Assembly: GCA_934726455.1 (NCBI GenBank)
Contig: CAKVDS010000031.1
Location: 1 to 28,188 of the forward strand
Origin: an uncultured Bacteroidales bacterium
Lineage (GTDB): Bacteria; Bacteroidota; Bacteroidia; Bacteroidales; UBA932
Direction: 5' to 3'
Length of the DNA: 28,188 nucleotides
This document shows positions 1-7,226 of the stretch, piece by piece (within the stretch, counting starts at the first letter, position 1; each line of letters begins with the position of its first letter). Below the pieces are notes generated by a model. It saw nothing but the letters and a program-made list of their open reading frames with translations. It did no database searches and was not told the DNA's origin. Made by a program: the position numbers and the translations under genes.

Positions 1-890
1 ATGGCCGGACTCCTATTGTATTGACAAATAGAAAGTCGCATGTGGTTATATTGGCGGAAAAACTGTCTTCAAAAGTCGGCCACCTGATAGTTCTGACAGG
101 CTCTGGCACAGACAAAGAGAAGAAAGAAGCGTTGCAGCGGCTTCAAAATATTCCTCCTGAAGAACCATTGGTGATTATAGCGACTGGTAAATATGTCGGA
201 GAAGGTTTTGATTATCCGAGGCTTGATACACTATTCCTCGCATTGCCGATTTCGTGGAAGGGACTTGTCGCGCAATATGCAGGCCGTCTGCATCGTGAAT
301 ATGCCGGCAAGAAGGATGTTCGCATCTATGATTACATTGATATTCATGAGCCTGTTTGCGACAGCATGTATCGGAAACGCCTGAAGGGATATGCGGCCAT
401 AAACTATAAAAAATTAGCAAAAGACCAGACGAGTCTGTTCGCTGAAACCATAGATGCGGATGCTGTTGTAGCAGACGAATATATATTCAACGGTCTTACA
501 TTCCGTCAACCATTCTTGTCTGATTTGAAAAGAGCAAGGAGTTCAATAATAATATCTTCTCCAAGGTTATATAAAGTCGGACAGAATGCTTTATTCAATA
601 AACTTTGTGACTATGCCCATGATGGAATTGACATCGTTATTATTACTGCATCAGAATCTGAGGCTGCTGAATATATAAGGACAAGAGGCTTGATGATCAA
701 AATCGTACCGACAGTGTCCTTATGCGTTTCAATCATTGATAAGTCCATCGTGTGGTATGGCAGCATAAATATATTAGGCTGTATCTCCAAGGATGACAAT
801 ATGATAAGATTTGAGGATAGCAGTCTTGCCAACGACCTTGTCCGAGAGTTGTTTTCTGGGGAAGATACCAATAATCAAAACGAAATGTAA
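1..890 (+). CDS. C-terminal part of a TOTE-type SF2 helicase with a PLD-like tail (5' end outside window)
   Basis: Only the last ~295 codons are present. The frame is open to the left edge, and codons before the TTG at 21 already read as a conserved strand leading into TNRKSHVVILAEKL, so 21 is not a real start. Visible helicase C-terminal motifs are GEGFDYPRLDTLFLALP (motif V region) and QYAGRLHR (motif VI with arginine finger), followed by RIYDYID and MYRKRLKGY. From memory of the family, this matches the helicase that follows an archaeo-eukaryotic primase domain in TOTE conflict systems. The last ~115 residues resemble a phospholipase-D-like domain (IIISSP; IIDKSIVWYGSIN), but the HxKxxxxD signature reads SLCVSIID, so catalytic His and Lys are missing. 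Codon use is more AT-rich than in all genes to the right, which suggests transfer. The primase half, if any, lies outside the window. Confidence 0.75.
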   Translation, partial: GRTPIVLTNRKSHVVILAEKLSSKVGHLIVLTGSGTDKEKKEALQRLQNIPPEEPLVIIATGKYVGEGFDYPRLDTLFLALPISWKGLVAQYAGRLHREYAGKKDVRIYDYIDIHEPVCDSMYRKRLKGYAAINYKKLAKDQTSLFAETIDADAVVADEYIFNGLTFRQPFLSDLKRARSSIIISSPRLYKVGQNALFNKLCDYAHDGIDIVIITASESEAAEYIRTRGLMIKIVPTVSLCVSIIDKSIVWYGSINILGCISKDDNMIRFEDSSLANDLVRELFSGEDTNNQNEM

Positions 891-926
891 GTTCTCATTA
901 AATCAATGTCTAATAAAAACTTACTT

Positions 927-2417
927 CTATTTCCCGACGCAGAACCGCCCGAAAATCTCCCCCAAGACCTCATCGCTGCTGATTTCGCCGGTGATGGAGC
1001 CGAGGCTTTCGAGGGCGGCGCGCAGATCCTCCGCGAGAAGGTCACCTGGGATGCCGCGGTCAAGTCCGGCTATCACATCCGCAAGCGCGGCGGCAGAAGC
1101 GCGCAGAGCAGAGGCATGCCGGGCATTGGTCACCACTGTTGCGTCCTCGGGGAGACCTTCCGAAGCCATGGAAACCAGCTTTGACCGGAGTTCTTCAAGC
1201 CCCATCCCATCTTTAGCCGAAACAGGGAGCACCTCGACAGTATTTGTCTTAGGCACAATCGATAAAACAACATCGTTAACAATGTTAACAATATTGTTAT
1301 CTGTCATTTTGTCAGATTTCGAGAGCAAAATCACGAGTTTCTGCGCAGACAAATCCACAGCGGCAAAAATCATCTCCAACTGAGATCGGACGGAAGCGGC
1401 AGGAGCACACTCATCATCCGCAGCGACTCGTTCCGGAACCACAGCCGGGCGTCCAACCGCATCATGTCCGAAAAACGAAGAAGCATCAACAAGCCCGAGA
1501 ACAATCTTTGCCTGAGAAGTCCGCTTGAGCGCCCGGCGTATCCCTTCCGACTCGACAGCATCAGAAGACTCCCTTATCCCGGCCGTATCGATGAACCTGA
1601 AAGTCACTCCTCCGACCACACAGCAGTCCTCTATAATATCCCGGGTCGTCCCGGGAATATCTGAAACTATCGCCCTGTCATCCCCGAGCAGCGCATTCAA
1701 AAGAGTGCTCTTGCCGCTGTTCGGCACGCCAAGAATGGCCACAGGCACCCCGTTGCGTATCGCATTGCCATCACGGAAAGAATCCGCAAGCGAGGAACAA
1801 CGCACCAAAGCCTTCTCAAGAAGAGAACGGAGTTCAGAACGGTCAGCAAACTCAACATCCTCCTCAGAAAAATCAAGTTCGAGTTCAAGAAGCGAAGCAA
1901 TTTCCAGCAGGGAAGAGCGAAGATGCCCGAGTTCGGCAGAATACCCACCACGCAACTGGTTCATCGCAACCCGGTGCTGAACCTCAGAAGAAGAAGAAAT
2001 CACATCGACAACAGCCTCAGCCTGCGCAAGATCCATCTTTCCATTGAGGAAAGCACGCCGGGTGAACTCTCCTGGCATGGCAAGGCGGGCACCAGCAGCC
2101 TCAAGAAGCGAAAGCAGGGAAGAGACTATATATTTGGAGGAATGGCATGAAATCTCTACCGAATCCTCCCCGGTGTAAGAATGAGGGGCACGGAAAACGC
2201 TGACCAGCACCTCGTCAAGCACATTGCCGTCCCGGTCCAGTACAGTGCCGAACCTCAGCCGATAACCTTCCGTCTCCCCGAGTGGTTTACCAGAAACGGA
2301 AACGACCCTGCCGGCAACCCCCATGGCATCCGGTCCGCTGAGCCGGACAATTGCAATAGCCCCGGTTCCCGGCACAGTCGCCGGAGCACATATCGTATCA
2401 TCGTAAAAACTGAACAT
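927..2417 (-). CDS. mnmE: tRNA uridine-5-carboxymethylaminomethyl(34) GTPase MnmE
   Basis: With MnmG, this protein makes the cmnm5U modification at the wobble base of several tRNAs. It has the N-terminal tetrahydrofolate-binding domain (DDTICAPATVPGTGAIAIVRLSG), the helical domain, the inserted G domain and the C-terminal FCVGK that carries the family's conserved cysteine. G-domain motifs are GVPNSGKS (~230-237), DIPGTTRD, DTAGI (277-281), SKSD (366-369, where NKxD is usual) and SAKDG. I chose the ATG at 2417 (496 aa). An in-frame ATG at 2492 exists, but it lies upstream of the -7 box at 2468-2475, and the extra residues are not MnmE-like. At 496 aa it is longer than the usual ~455-460, largely through an insertion of about 30 residues between G3 and G4. 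It is the first complete gene after the AT-rich left end, and its stop lies 36 bp from the helicase stop in a convergent arrangement. Confidence 0.95.
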   Translation of the reverse strand: MFSFYDDTICAPATVPGTGAIAIVRLSGPDAMGVAGRVVSVSGKPLGETEGYRLRFGTVLDRDGNVLDEVLVSVFRAPHSYTGEDSVEISCHSSKYIVSSLLSLLEAAGARLAMPGEFTRRAFLNGKMDLAQAEAVVDVISSSSEVQHRVAMNQLRGGYSAELGHLRSSLLEIASLLELELDFSEEDVEFADRSELRSLLEKALVRCSSLADSFRDGNAIRNGVPVAILGVPNSGKSTLLNALLGDDRAIVSDIPGTTRDIIEDCCVVGGVTFRFIDTAGIRESSDAVESEGIRRALKRTSQAKIVLGLVDASSFFGHDAVGRPAVVPERVAADDECAPAASVRSQLEMIFAAVDLSAQKLVILLSKSDKMTDNNIVNIVNDVVLSIVPKTNTVEVLPVSAKDGMGLEELRSKLVSMASEGLPEDATVVTNARHASALRASAAALADVIAGLDRGIPGDLLAEDLRAALESLGSITGEISSDEVLGEIFGRFCVGK

Positions 2418-2467
2418 TCCCTGAAAAATTACAAGCCAGCCCGCATCAAGCCAAAGCAGGCAGCCGA

Positions 2468-2475
2468 CAAAATTA
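2468..2475 (-). promoter_or_regulatory. -7 box of mnmE promoter
   Basis: The minus strand reads TAATTTTG, a perfect match to the Bacteroidetes TAnnTTTG -7 element. A TTTG (minus strand of 2495-2498) lies 19 nt further upstream as the likely -33 element. The predicted RNA start near 2461 gives a leader of about 44 nt to the ATG at 2417. Confidence 0.7.
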
Positions 2476-2514
2476 AGCGAATAAATTATCATTGCAAAAT
2501 ACTGAGTTTCTCAG

Positions 2515-2522
2515 TATATTTG
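2515..2522 (+). promoter_or_regulatory. -7 box of the NifU-like/GGGtGRT operon promoter
   Basis: TATATTTG is a perfect TAnnTTTG match, with TTG at 2492-2494 as a -33 candidate 20 nt upstream. It lies back to back with the mnmE -33 element (2495-2498). The predicted RNA start is near 2529, about 24 nt before the ATG at 2553. Confidence 0.7.
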
Positions 2523-2552
2523 CGCCTGCGAAATACATACTTATACAAGAAT

Positions 2553-3245
2553 ATGATTTACACAAAAGAAGTGCAGCAGATGTGCTGCGTCGCAAAAGGC
2601 GCCAACCACGCCAACGCCCCGATCCCGGAAGAGGGCAAGTGGGTACACGCAAAGGAAATAAAGGACATCTCAGGCCTGACACACGGCATCGGCTGGTGCG
2701 CCCCCCAGCAGGGCGCCTGCAAGCTGACGCTCAACGTCAAGGACGGCATCATCGAAGAGGCTCTCGTGGAGACAATCGGCTGCTCCGGAATGACCCATTC
2801 AGCGGCTATGGCATCTGAGATCCTTCCTGGCAAGACTCTTCTTGAGGCTCTCAACACCGACCTCGTCTGCGACGCCATCAACACGGCCATGCGCGAGCTC
2901 TTCCTCCAGATTGTCTATGGACGTACCCAGTCAGCTTTCTCTGAGGGCGGACTTCCTGTCGGCGGCTCACTCGAGGACCTCGGCAAGAACCTCCGCAGCC
3001 AGGTCGGCACCATGTACGGCACCAAGGCCAAAGGCAGCCGCTACCTCGAAATGACCGAGGGCTACTGCACCAGGATGGCGCTTGACTCCAACAACGAAGT
3101 GATCGGTTACGAGTTCATCAATCTCGGAAAACTCATGGATGCACTGAAAGGCGGCGCCACAGGCCCGGAGGCAATCGAAAAAGCAAAAGGCACGTATGGC
3201 CGCTTCAAAGATGCAGTTAAGTATATTGACCCACGTAAAGAGTAA
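2553..3245 (+). CDS. NifU-like iron-sulfur cluster scaffold protein (partner of GGGtGRT protein)
   Basis: The protein has 230 residues. The reading frame is open back to 2181, but that part is antisense to mnmE; the ATG at 2553 sits just after the promoter and begins MIYTKEVQQMCC. The pattern WCAPQQGAC (Cys49, Cys56) followed by IGCSGMTHSAAMASEIL (Cys77) resembles the NifU/IscU N-terminal scaffold, whose conserved cysteines hold a nascent Fe-S cluster. Additional cysteines are Cys11, Cys12, Cys106 and Cys172. The C-terminal ~110 residues are an extension not found in IscU. The gene ends 5 nt before the GGGtGRT gene, so the two are almost certainly co-transcribed; I recall this pairing from many anaerobes. 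Fe-S scaffold function is inferred from similarity, and the target of the pair is unknown. Confidence 0.8.
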   Translation: MIYTKEVQQMCCVAKGANHANAPIPEEGKWVHAKEIKDISGLTHGIGWCAPQQGACKLTLNVKDGIIEEALVETIGCSGMTHSAAMASEILPGKTLLEALNTDLVCDAINTAMRELFLQIVYGRTQSAFSEGGLPVGGSLEDLGKNLRSQVGTMYGTKAKGSRYLEMTEGYCTRMALDSNNEVIGYEFINLGKLMDALKGGATGPEAIEKAKGTYGRFKDAVKYIDPRKE

Positions 3246-3250
3246 GAGAC

Positions 3251-4252
3251 ATGGCACTTTTTGAAAGCTACGAGCGTCGCATCGATCAGATCAATGCAGC
3301 TCTCAACAAATACGGCATCAAGGATATCGACGAGGCCAAGGCCATCTGCGATGCCAAGGGCATAGACCCTTACAAGATGTGCGAAGACACCCAGAAAATC
3401 TGCTTCGAGAACGCGAAGTGGGCTTATGTAGTGGGCGCAGCCATCGCCATCAAGAAAGGCGTGAAGACCGCCGCAGAGGCGGCAGAAGCCATAGGAGAAG
3501 GTCTTCAGGCATTCTGCATCCCGGGTTCAGTGGCTGACGACCGCAAGGTTGGTCTGGGCCACGGCAACCTCGCCGCAAGACTCCTCCGCGAGGAGACAGG
3601 ATGCTTCGCATTCCTCGCCGGACACGAGTCATACGCTGCCGCCGAAGGCGCCATCAAGATCGCCGAGATGGCAAACAAAGTCCGCAAGACTCCGCTCCGC
3701 GTGATTCTCAACGGCCTCGGCAAGGATGCCGCCAAGATCATCTCACGCATCAACGGCTTCACCTACGTACAGACCCAGTTCGACTACTTCACCGGAGAGC
3801 TCAAGGTGGTAGGGGAGACCAAGTACTCTGACGGCGTACGCGGTGGTGTACGGTGCTACGGCGCAGACGATGTGCGCGAGGGCGTGGCCATCATGTGGAA
3901 AGAGAATGTGGACGTGTCCATCACCGGAAACTCCACCAACCCGACCCGTTTCCAGCACCCTGTAGCCGGCACCTACAAGAAAGAGCGCGTACTCGCCGGC
4001 AAGCCATACTTCTCAGTTGCTTCAGGCGGTGGCACCGGACGTACTCTTCACCCGGACAACATGGCCGCAGGTCCCGCTTCATACGGTATGACGGACACCA
4101 TGGGCCGCATGCACTCAGACGCACAGTTCGCAGGCTCATCTTCAGTTCCTGCACATGTTGAAATGATGGGCTTCCTCGGAATGGGCAACAACCCTATGGT
4201 AGGAGCCACTGTTGCAGTGGCCGTCGCCGTAGACGAGGCTATGCAGAAATAA
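3251..4252 (+). CDS. GGGtGRT protein (uncharacterised family)
   Basis: The protein has 333 residues and belongs to the family named after its motif, seen here as GGGTGRT at residues 259-265. Other strong blocks are GLGHGNLAARLLREETGCFAFLAGH, RVILNGLGKDAA and NSTNPTRFQHPVAGTYKKE. The abundance of glycine and alanine and the soluble character suggest a cytosolic, possibly nucleotide- or cofactor-binding protein, but no catalytic activity is established for the family. It lies 5 nt downstream of a NifU-like scaffold gene under the same promoter (2515-2522) and ends at a strong terminator, so the two form a closed two-gene operon. The tight link suggests that it either receives or helps build an Fe-S or related cofactor, which is inference only. 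Cysteines are present at several positions (for example in KMCEDTQKICFE). Confidence 0.88.
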   Translation: MALFESYERRIDQINAALNKYGIKDIDEAKAICDAKGIDPYKMCEDTQKICFENAKWAYVVGAAIAIKKGVKTAAEAAEAIGEGLQAFCIPGSVADDRKVGLGHGNLAARLLREETGCFAFLAGHESYAAAEGAIKIAEMANKVRKTPLRVILNGLGKDAAKIISRINGFTYVQTQFDYFTGELKVVGETKYSDGVRGGVRCYGADDVREGVAIMWKENVDVSITGNSTNPTRFQHPVAGTYKKERVLAGKPYFSVASGGGTGRTLHPDNMAAGPASYGMTDTMGRMHSDAQFAGSSSVPAHVEMMGFLGMGNNPMVGATVAVAVAVDEAMQK

Positions 4253-4273
4253 TTTCGAAAGTATATTCCAGAG

Positions 4274-4303
4274 AAAGACCGCGCCCAAAACGCGGTCTTT
4301 TTT
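4274..4303. terminator. Bidirectional rho-independent terminator
   Basis: A perfect 10-bp stem (4274-4283 with 4291-4300, AAAGACCGCG/CGCGGTCTTT) has a 7-nt loop and a T run on the plus strand (A run on the other side). It sits between convergent genes and overlaps the stop codon of the minus-strand gene by two bases, so it can serve both. Confidence 0.9.
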
Positions 4304-4802
4304 ATTTGGATACAGACCTCAAAATCTTCTCAGCCACAATGTATGCAGCATTGCCTATGATCTGCTCGCATGGACGTTTCCTATAAAATTCAGGCGTACG
4401 CTCCGATGGAGTGGGGCCTTCCTTGGCGGCTGGAGACAGTCCGAGCAGTTCGCGACAGATTATGCTGCCGCCGTTGAGCCGCTTGAACTCCCCGGCAAAC
4501 TCCTGCACAAGGGCATAATTGTCCCGACGGTCCGATTTCACGGACGGATCGGAAGCGGGGGAGAGGAAGCCCGCCATCATCACGGCTCCACTGAAACTGC
4601 CGCACACCTCACGCATGCGCGCCATACCGCCGCCGAAGCCAGAGCCGATAACGGCAAGCTGTCCGGAAGAAATATCCTCCGAAAGAATGTCCGAAAACGC
4701 CAAAACCACAGCCTGACAACAGTTGTATCCTTCCCGGAACAGGGACATCGCACGCAAGCGACGCTCTTCCGGAGAAAAATCCGCTGGAATATTCTTTATC
4801 AT
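4302..4802 (-). CDS. C_GCAxxG_C_C family protein
   Basis: The protein has 166 residues and the family's cysteine pattern: NCCQAV (Cys28, Cys29), CGSFSGA (Cys67, with a Gly-rich lead-in GSGFGGGMAR), ICRELLG (Cys116) and RPCEQII (Cys145). The family is named for these conserved cysteines, which are thought likely to bind metal or a cluster; no reaction is established. A basic and acidic N-terminus without a signal peptide indicates a cytosolic protein. The start codon overlaps the stop of the upstream nucleoside kinase gene in an ATGA arrangement (4799-4802), so the two are translated from one message and probably coupled. Why this family should accompany a nucleoside kinase is unclear. Confidence 0.88.
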   Translation of the reverse strand: MIKNIPADFSPEERRLRAMSLFREGYNCCQAVVLAFSDILSEDISSGQLAVIGSGFGGGMARMREVCGSFSGAVMMAGFLSPASDPSVKSDRRDNYALVQEFAGEFKRLNGGSIICRELLGLSPAAKEGPTPSERTPEFYRKRPCEQIIGNAAYIVAEKILRSVSK

Positions 4803-6451
4803 CCTATAAAACTTTTCATGAATGACGTGACCGGTATCTCCTTGTCAGACACCGGGATAAAATAGTGCAGAAAAGTAAGCAGCCGGCTGGCTTCGCTATA
4901 CTCCGGGCAGTTCTTTGGAACCGTGGCAAGTATCGACTCGGCGTGGCTGCGAAGCACCGCGAACTCTACAAGATACGCAGAATTGAAGAGCACATCGGCA
5001 TCTTCCTGATACGGATAGATCCATTTCACCTCGGCCCTCCTGACATTAGGCCAGTTGGAAATGGTCTCACGGGCAGTGAACGCCCCCTTGTTGAAATCCC
5101 TCACTATCCGGCGCAGCAGACGGTTGTCGCTGGTCGGTATACAGTTATGGTCATCAAGAGAAATACTTGTAATCGTATTGATGAAAATCTTGAATTTCTC
5201 AGAATCCGGGATCTTGTCCAGCAGTGCCGGATTAAGAGCATGGATGCCTTCGATAAGCAGTACCGCACCAGGCGTGAGCTTCAGCCGCTTGCCGTTGTAC
5301 TCCCTTATGCCGGTGACAAAATTATACTCGGGCACCTCCACCTCTTCCCCCGAAAGCAGCCTGAGCACATCGGCCTGCAGGGCATCGTGGTCGACGGTGT
5401 CAAAATTGTCGAAATCAAAACTGCCGTCAGGCAACTTCGGAGTATCGAGACGGTTGACGAAATAGTCATCAGTAGAGAATGATATCGGGAGCAGACCGCA
5501 GGCCTTCAACTGAACGCTCAACCTCTTGCAGAAAGTGCTTTTACCACTGCTGGTCGGCCCAGTGATAAGCACAAGACGCACAGGGTCAGGGGAGTTGTGC
5601 CGTGATTCTATCTCTTCAGCTATCTGCACTATCTTCTTCTCCTGCAATGCCTCCGCCACCTGTATGAGATCAGATGCCTTGCCGTCAAGGCAGGCCAGAT
5701 TGACATCTCCCACATTGTCAAGCCCCATTATGCGGTTCCATTTTATGGATTCCGCAAAAACGCCGAAAGTCTTCGGCTGCTCATAGAAAGGTGCAAGAGC
5801 CTCAGGATGATGCCTGTCAGGTACCCTGAGCAACATCCCGCCATGATATGGTTCAAGACTCCATATTTTGAGGTATCCGGTGCTTGGCACGAGCGCACCG
5901 CAGCTATAATCGGGAGAGCCGTCAAGAGAATAATAATTGACATAGACTTCTCCGCATGTCTGGAGAAGTTTCACCTTGTCCATCTGGCCAAGACTCCTGA
6001 ACAGCTCGATAGCCTCGGAAGTCTGCACCTCATGGCGACGGAACGGAACATTGTCTGAAACCAGCTGAGACATCCGTCTGCGCAGGGCATCAATGTCACT
6101 GCGGTGCAAGGACTCTCCGTCCGCCTTGTCAAGACGGCAGAAATAACCCTTGGATATAGGACGGCGTATCACGACCTTGCAGCCGGGGAACAGATCCTGC
6201 GCGGCCTTGCACAGAAGGAAGCAGAGAGAGCGGCAATACACGTTCCGCCCGGCATACGTCCGGTAGTCAAGAAATTCCACGTCACGATTGTTGAAGACTC
6301 TGAATTTCAAACCCTGGGAAACATTGTTCACCTTCGCGGATATTATATCATAGGGACGCTCAAAGTCAAACTCCTGAATCATTTCCAGAAGCGTCGAACC
6401 TTCCTGGAATTCCCGGAAAGTACCTGTGTTCTTGCAGTAAATACGTAGCAT
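4799..6451 (-). CDS. Nucleoside kinase of the uridine kinase/PRK family with TGS-like N-terminus
   Basis: The protein has 550 residues. The N-terminal ~60 residues (KNTGTFREFQEGSTLLEM) resemble a TGS/ubiquitin-like domain, and the next ~200 resemble the second additional domain of threonyl-tRNA synthetase (for example the stretch around YFCRLDKADGESL). A PRK/uridine-kinase domain follows, with Walker A GPTSSGKST at about residues 297-305 and the STDDYFVNR and LLIEGIHALNP blocks typical of uridine kinase-like enzymes. The likely reaction is ATP-dependent phosphorylation of a nucleoside or related sugar in the cytosol; substrate specificity cannot be read from the sequence. It is transcribed divergently from upp (uracil salvage), which fits a pyrimidine role. 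It heads a two-gene operon with the C_GCAxxG_C_C gene. ATG at 6451 lies about 20 nt downstream of the predicted RNA start. Confidence 0.85.
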   Translation of the reverse strand: MLRIYCKNTGTFREFQEGSTLLEMIQEFDFERPYDIISAKVNNVSQGLKFRVFNNRDVEFLDYRTYAGRNVYCRSLCFLLCKAAQDLFPGCKVVIRRPISKGYFCRLDKADGESLHRSDIDALRRRMSQLVSDNVPFRRHEVQTSEAIELFRSLGQMDKVKLLQTCGEVYVNYYSLDGSPDYSCGALVPSTGYLKIWSLEPYHGGMLLRVPDRHHPEALAPFYEQPKTFGVFAESIKWNRIMGLDNVGDVNLACLDGKASDLIQVAEALQEKKIVQIAEEIESRHNSPDPVRLVLITGPTSSGKSTFCKRLSVQLKACGLLPISFSTDDYFVNRLDTPKLPDGSFDFDNFDTVDHDALQADVLRLLSGEEVEVPEYNFVTGIREYNGKRLKLTPGAVLLIEGIHALNPALLDKIPDSEKFKIFINTITSISLDDHNCIPTSDNRLLRRIVRDFNKGAFTARETISNWPNVRRAEVKWIYPYQEDADVLFNSAYLVEFAVLRSHAESILATVPKNCPEYSEASRLLTFLHYFIPVSDKEIPVTSFMKSFIG

Positions 6452-6477
6452 CGCGACATATATGATTTACATCGCGG

Positions 6478-6485
6478 CAAAATTA
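6478..6485 (-). promoter_or_regulatory. -7 box of the nucleoside kinase operon promoter
   Basis: The minus strand reads TAATTTTG, a perfect TAnnTTTG match. Expected RNA start is near 6471, giving a leader of about 20 nt. Confidence 0.65.
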
Positions 6486-6497
6486 CGAAAAAAGTAG

Positions 6498-6505
6498 TAT
6501 CTTTA
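6498..6505 (+). promoter_or_regulatory. Probable -7 box of upp promoter
   Basis: TATCTTTA differs from TAnnTTTG only in the last base. It is 20 nt before the upp ATG and back to back with the divergent kinase promoter. Confidence 0.5.
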
Positions 6506-6524
6506 CTTAAATTTTCAATCCGTT

Positions 6525-7154
6525 ATGAGCCAATTACACGTTATCGATCACCCGATGATACAGCACAAGCTGACCATCATGAGGCAGAAGGAGACCGGAT
6601 CCAAGGATTTCCGTGAACTTCTCAAGGAAATTGCACTTCTTATGGGCTATGAAGTCACCCGCGACCTTCCGCTGGCAGAAGTCGAAATCGAGACACCTAT
6701 CTGCAAAACCATTGCCCATAAAGTCAGCGGCCGTAAGCTTGCCATTGTCCCGATCCTGCGCGCAGGACTCGGCATGGTGGAGGGGCTGCAGACTCTCGTA
6801 CCGGTAGCAAAAGTAGGCCATATCGGACTATACCGCGACGAAAAGACCCATACTCCTGTCGTTTATTACTGCAAACTGCCTGAAGATATCAGCCAGAGGC
6901 TCGTAATTGTAACTGACCCTATGCTCGCTACCGGCGGGAGTTCCTGCGATGCATTGGCGATGCTGAAAGAGCGCGGCTGCACCAACATCCGCCTGATGTG
7001 CCTTGTAGCTGCCCCGGAAGGAATCAGGAAAGTACAGGAGACACATCCGGATGTGGACATATACGTTGCAGCAGTTGACGAACATCTCAACAAAGACGCC
7101 TATATAGTCCCGGGGCTCGGAGATGCCGGCGACAGAATTTTCGGCACGAAATAA
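6525..7154 (+). CDS. upp: Uracil phosphoribosyltransferase
   Basis: The protein has 209 residues, the normal length of Upp. The enzyme joins uracil and PRPP to give UMP in pyrimidine salvage. The PRPP-binding loop VTDPMLATGGS lies at about residues 129-139, the LRAGLGMVEG block lies upstream, and the uracil-binding C-terminal AYIVPGLGDAGDRIFG is intact. Start at ATG 6525, about 13 nt after the predicted RNA start. It is divergent from a PRK-family nucleoside kinase and ends at a strong terminator shared with rho. Confidence 0.96.
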   Translation: MSQLHVIDHPMIQHKLTIMRQKETGSKDFRELLKEIALLMGYEVTRDLPLAEVEIETPICKTIAHKVSGRKLAIVPILRAGLGMVEGLQTLVPVAKVGHIGLYRDEKTHTPVVYYCKLPEDISQRLVIVTDPMLATGGSSCDALAMLKERGCTNIRLMCLVAAPEGIRKVQETHPDVDIYVAAVDEHLNKDAYIVPGLGDAGDRIFGTK

Positions 7155-7170
7155 TCAGACAATCTCACCA

Positions 7171-7211
7171 AATCAAAAAAGCGCCCCGGATCACGGAGCG
7201 CTTTTTTGATT
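7171..7211. terminator. Bidirectional rho-independent terminator between upp and rho
   Basis: A perfect 14-bp stem (7171-7184 with 7198-7211) contains GCGC and a run of six A/T pairs. It is extended by one mismatch and three more pairs (7186-7188 with 7194-7196) around the 5-nt loop GATCA. The A and T runs on both sides allow it to end transcription in both directions. Confidence 0.92.
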
Positions 7212-7226
7212 TATGGCCTGCGAGGC

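Noticed and set aside
2181..2552. N-terminal extension of the NifU-like gene
   Set aside because: The stretch is antisense to mnmE, precedes the promoter at 2515-2522 and does not resemble the family.
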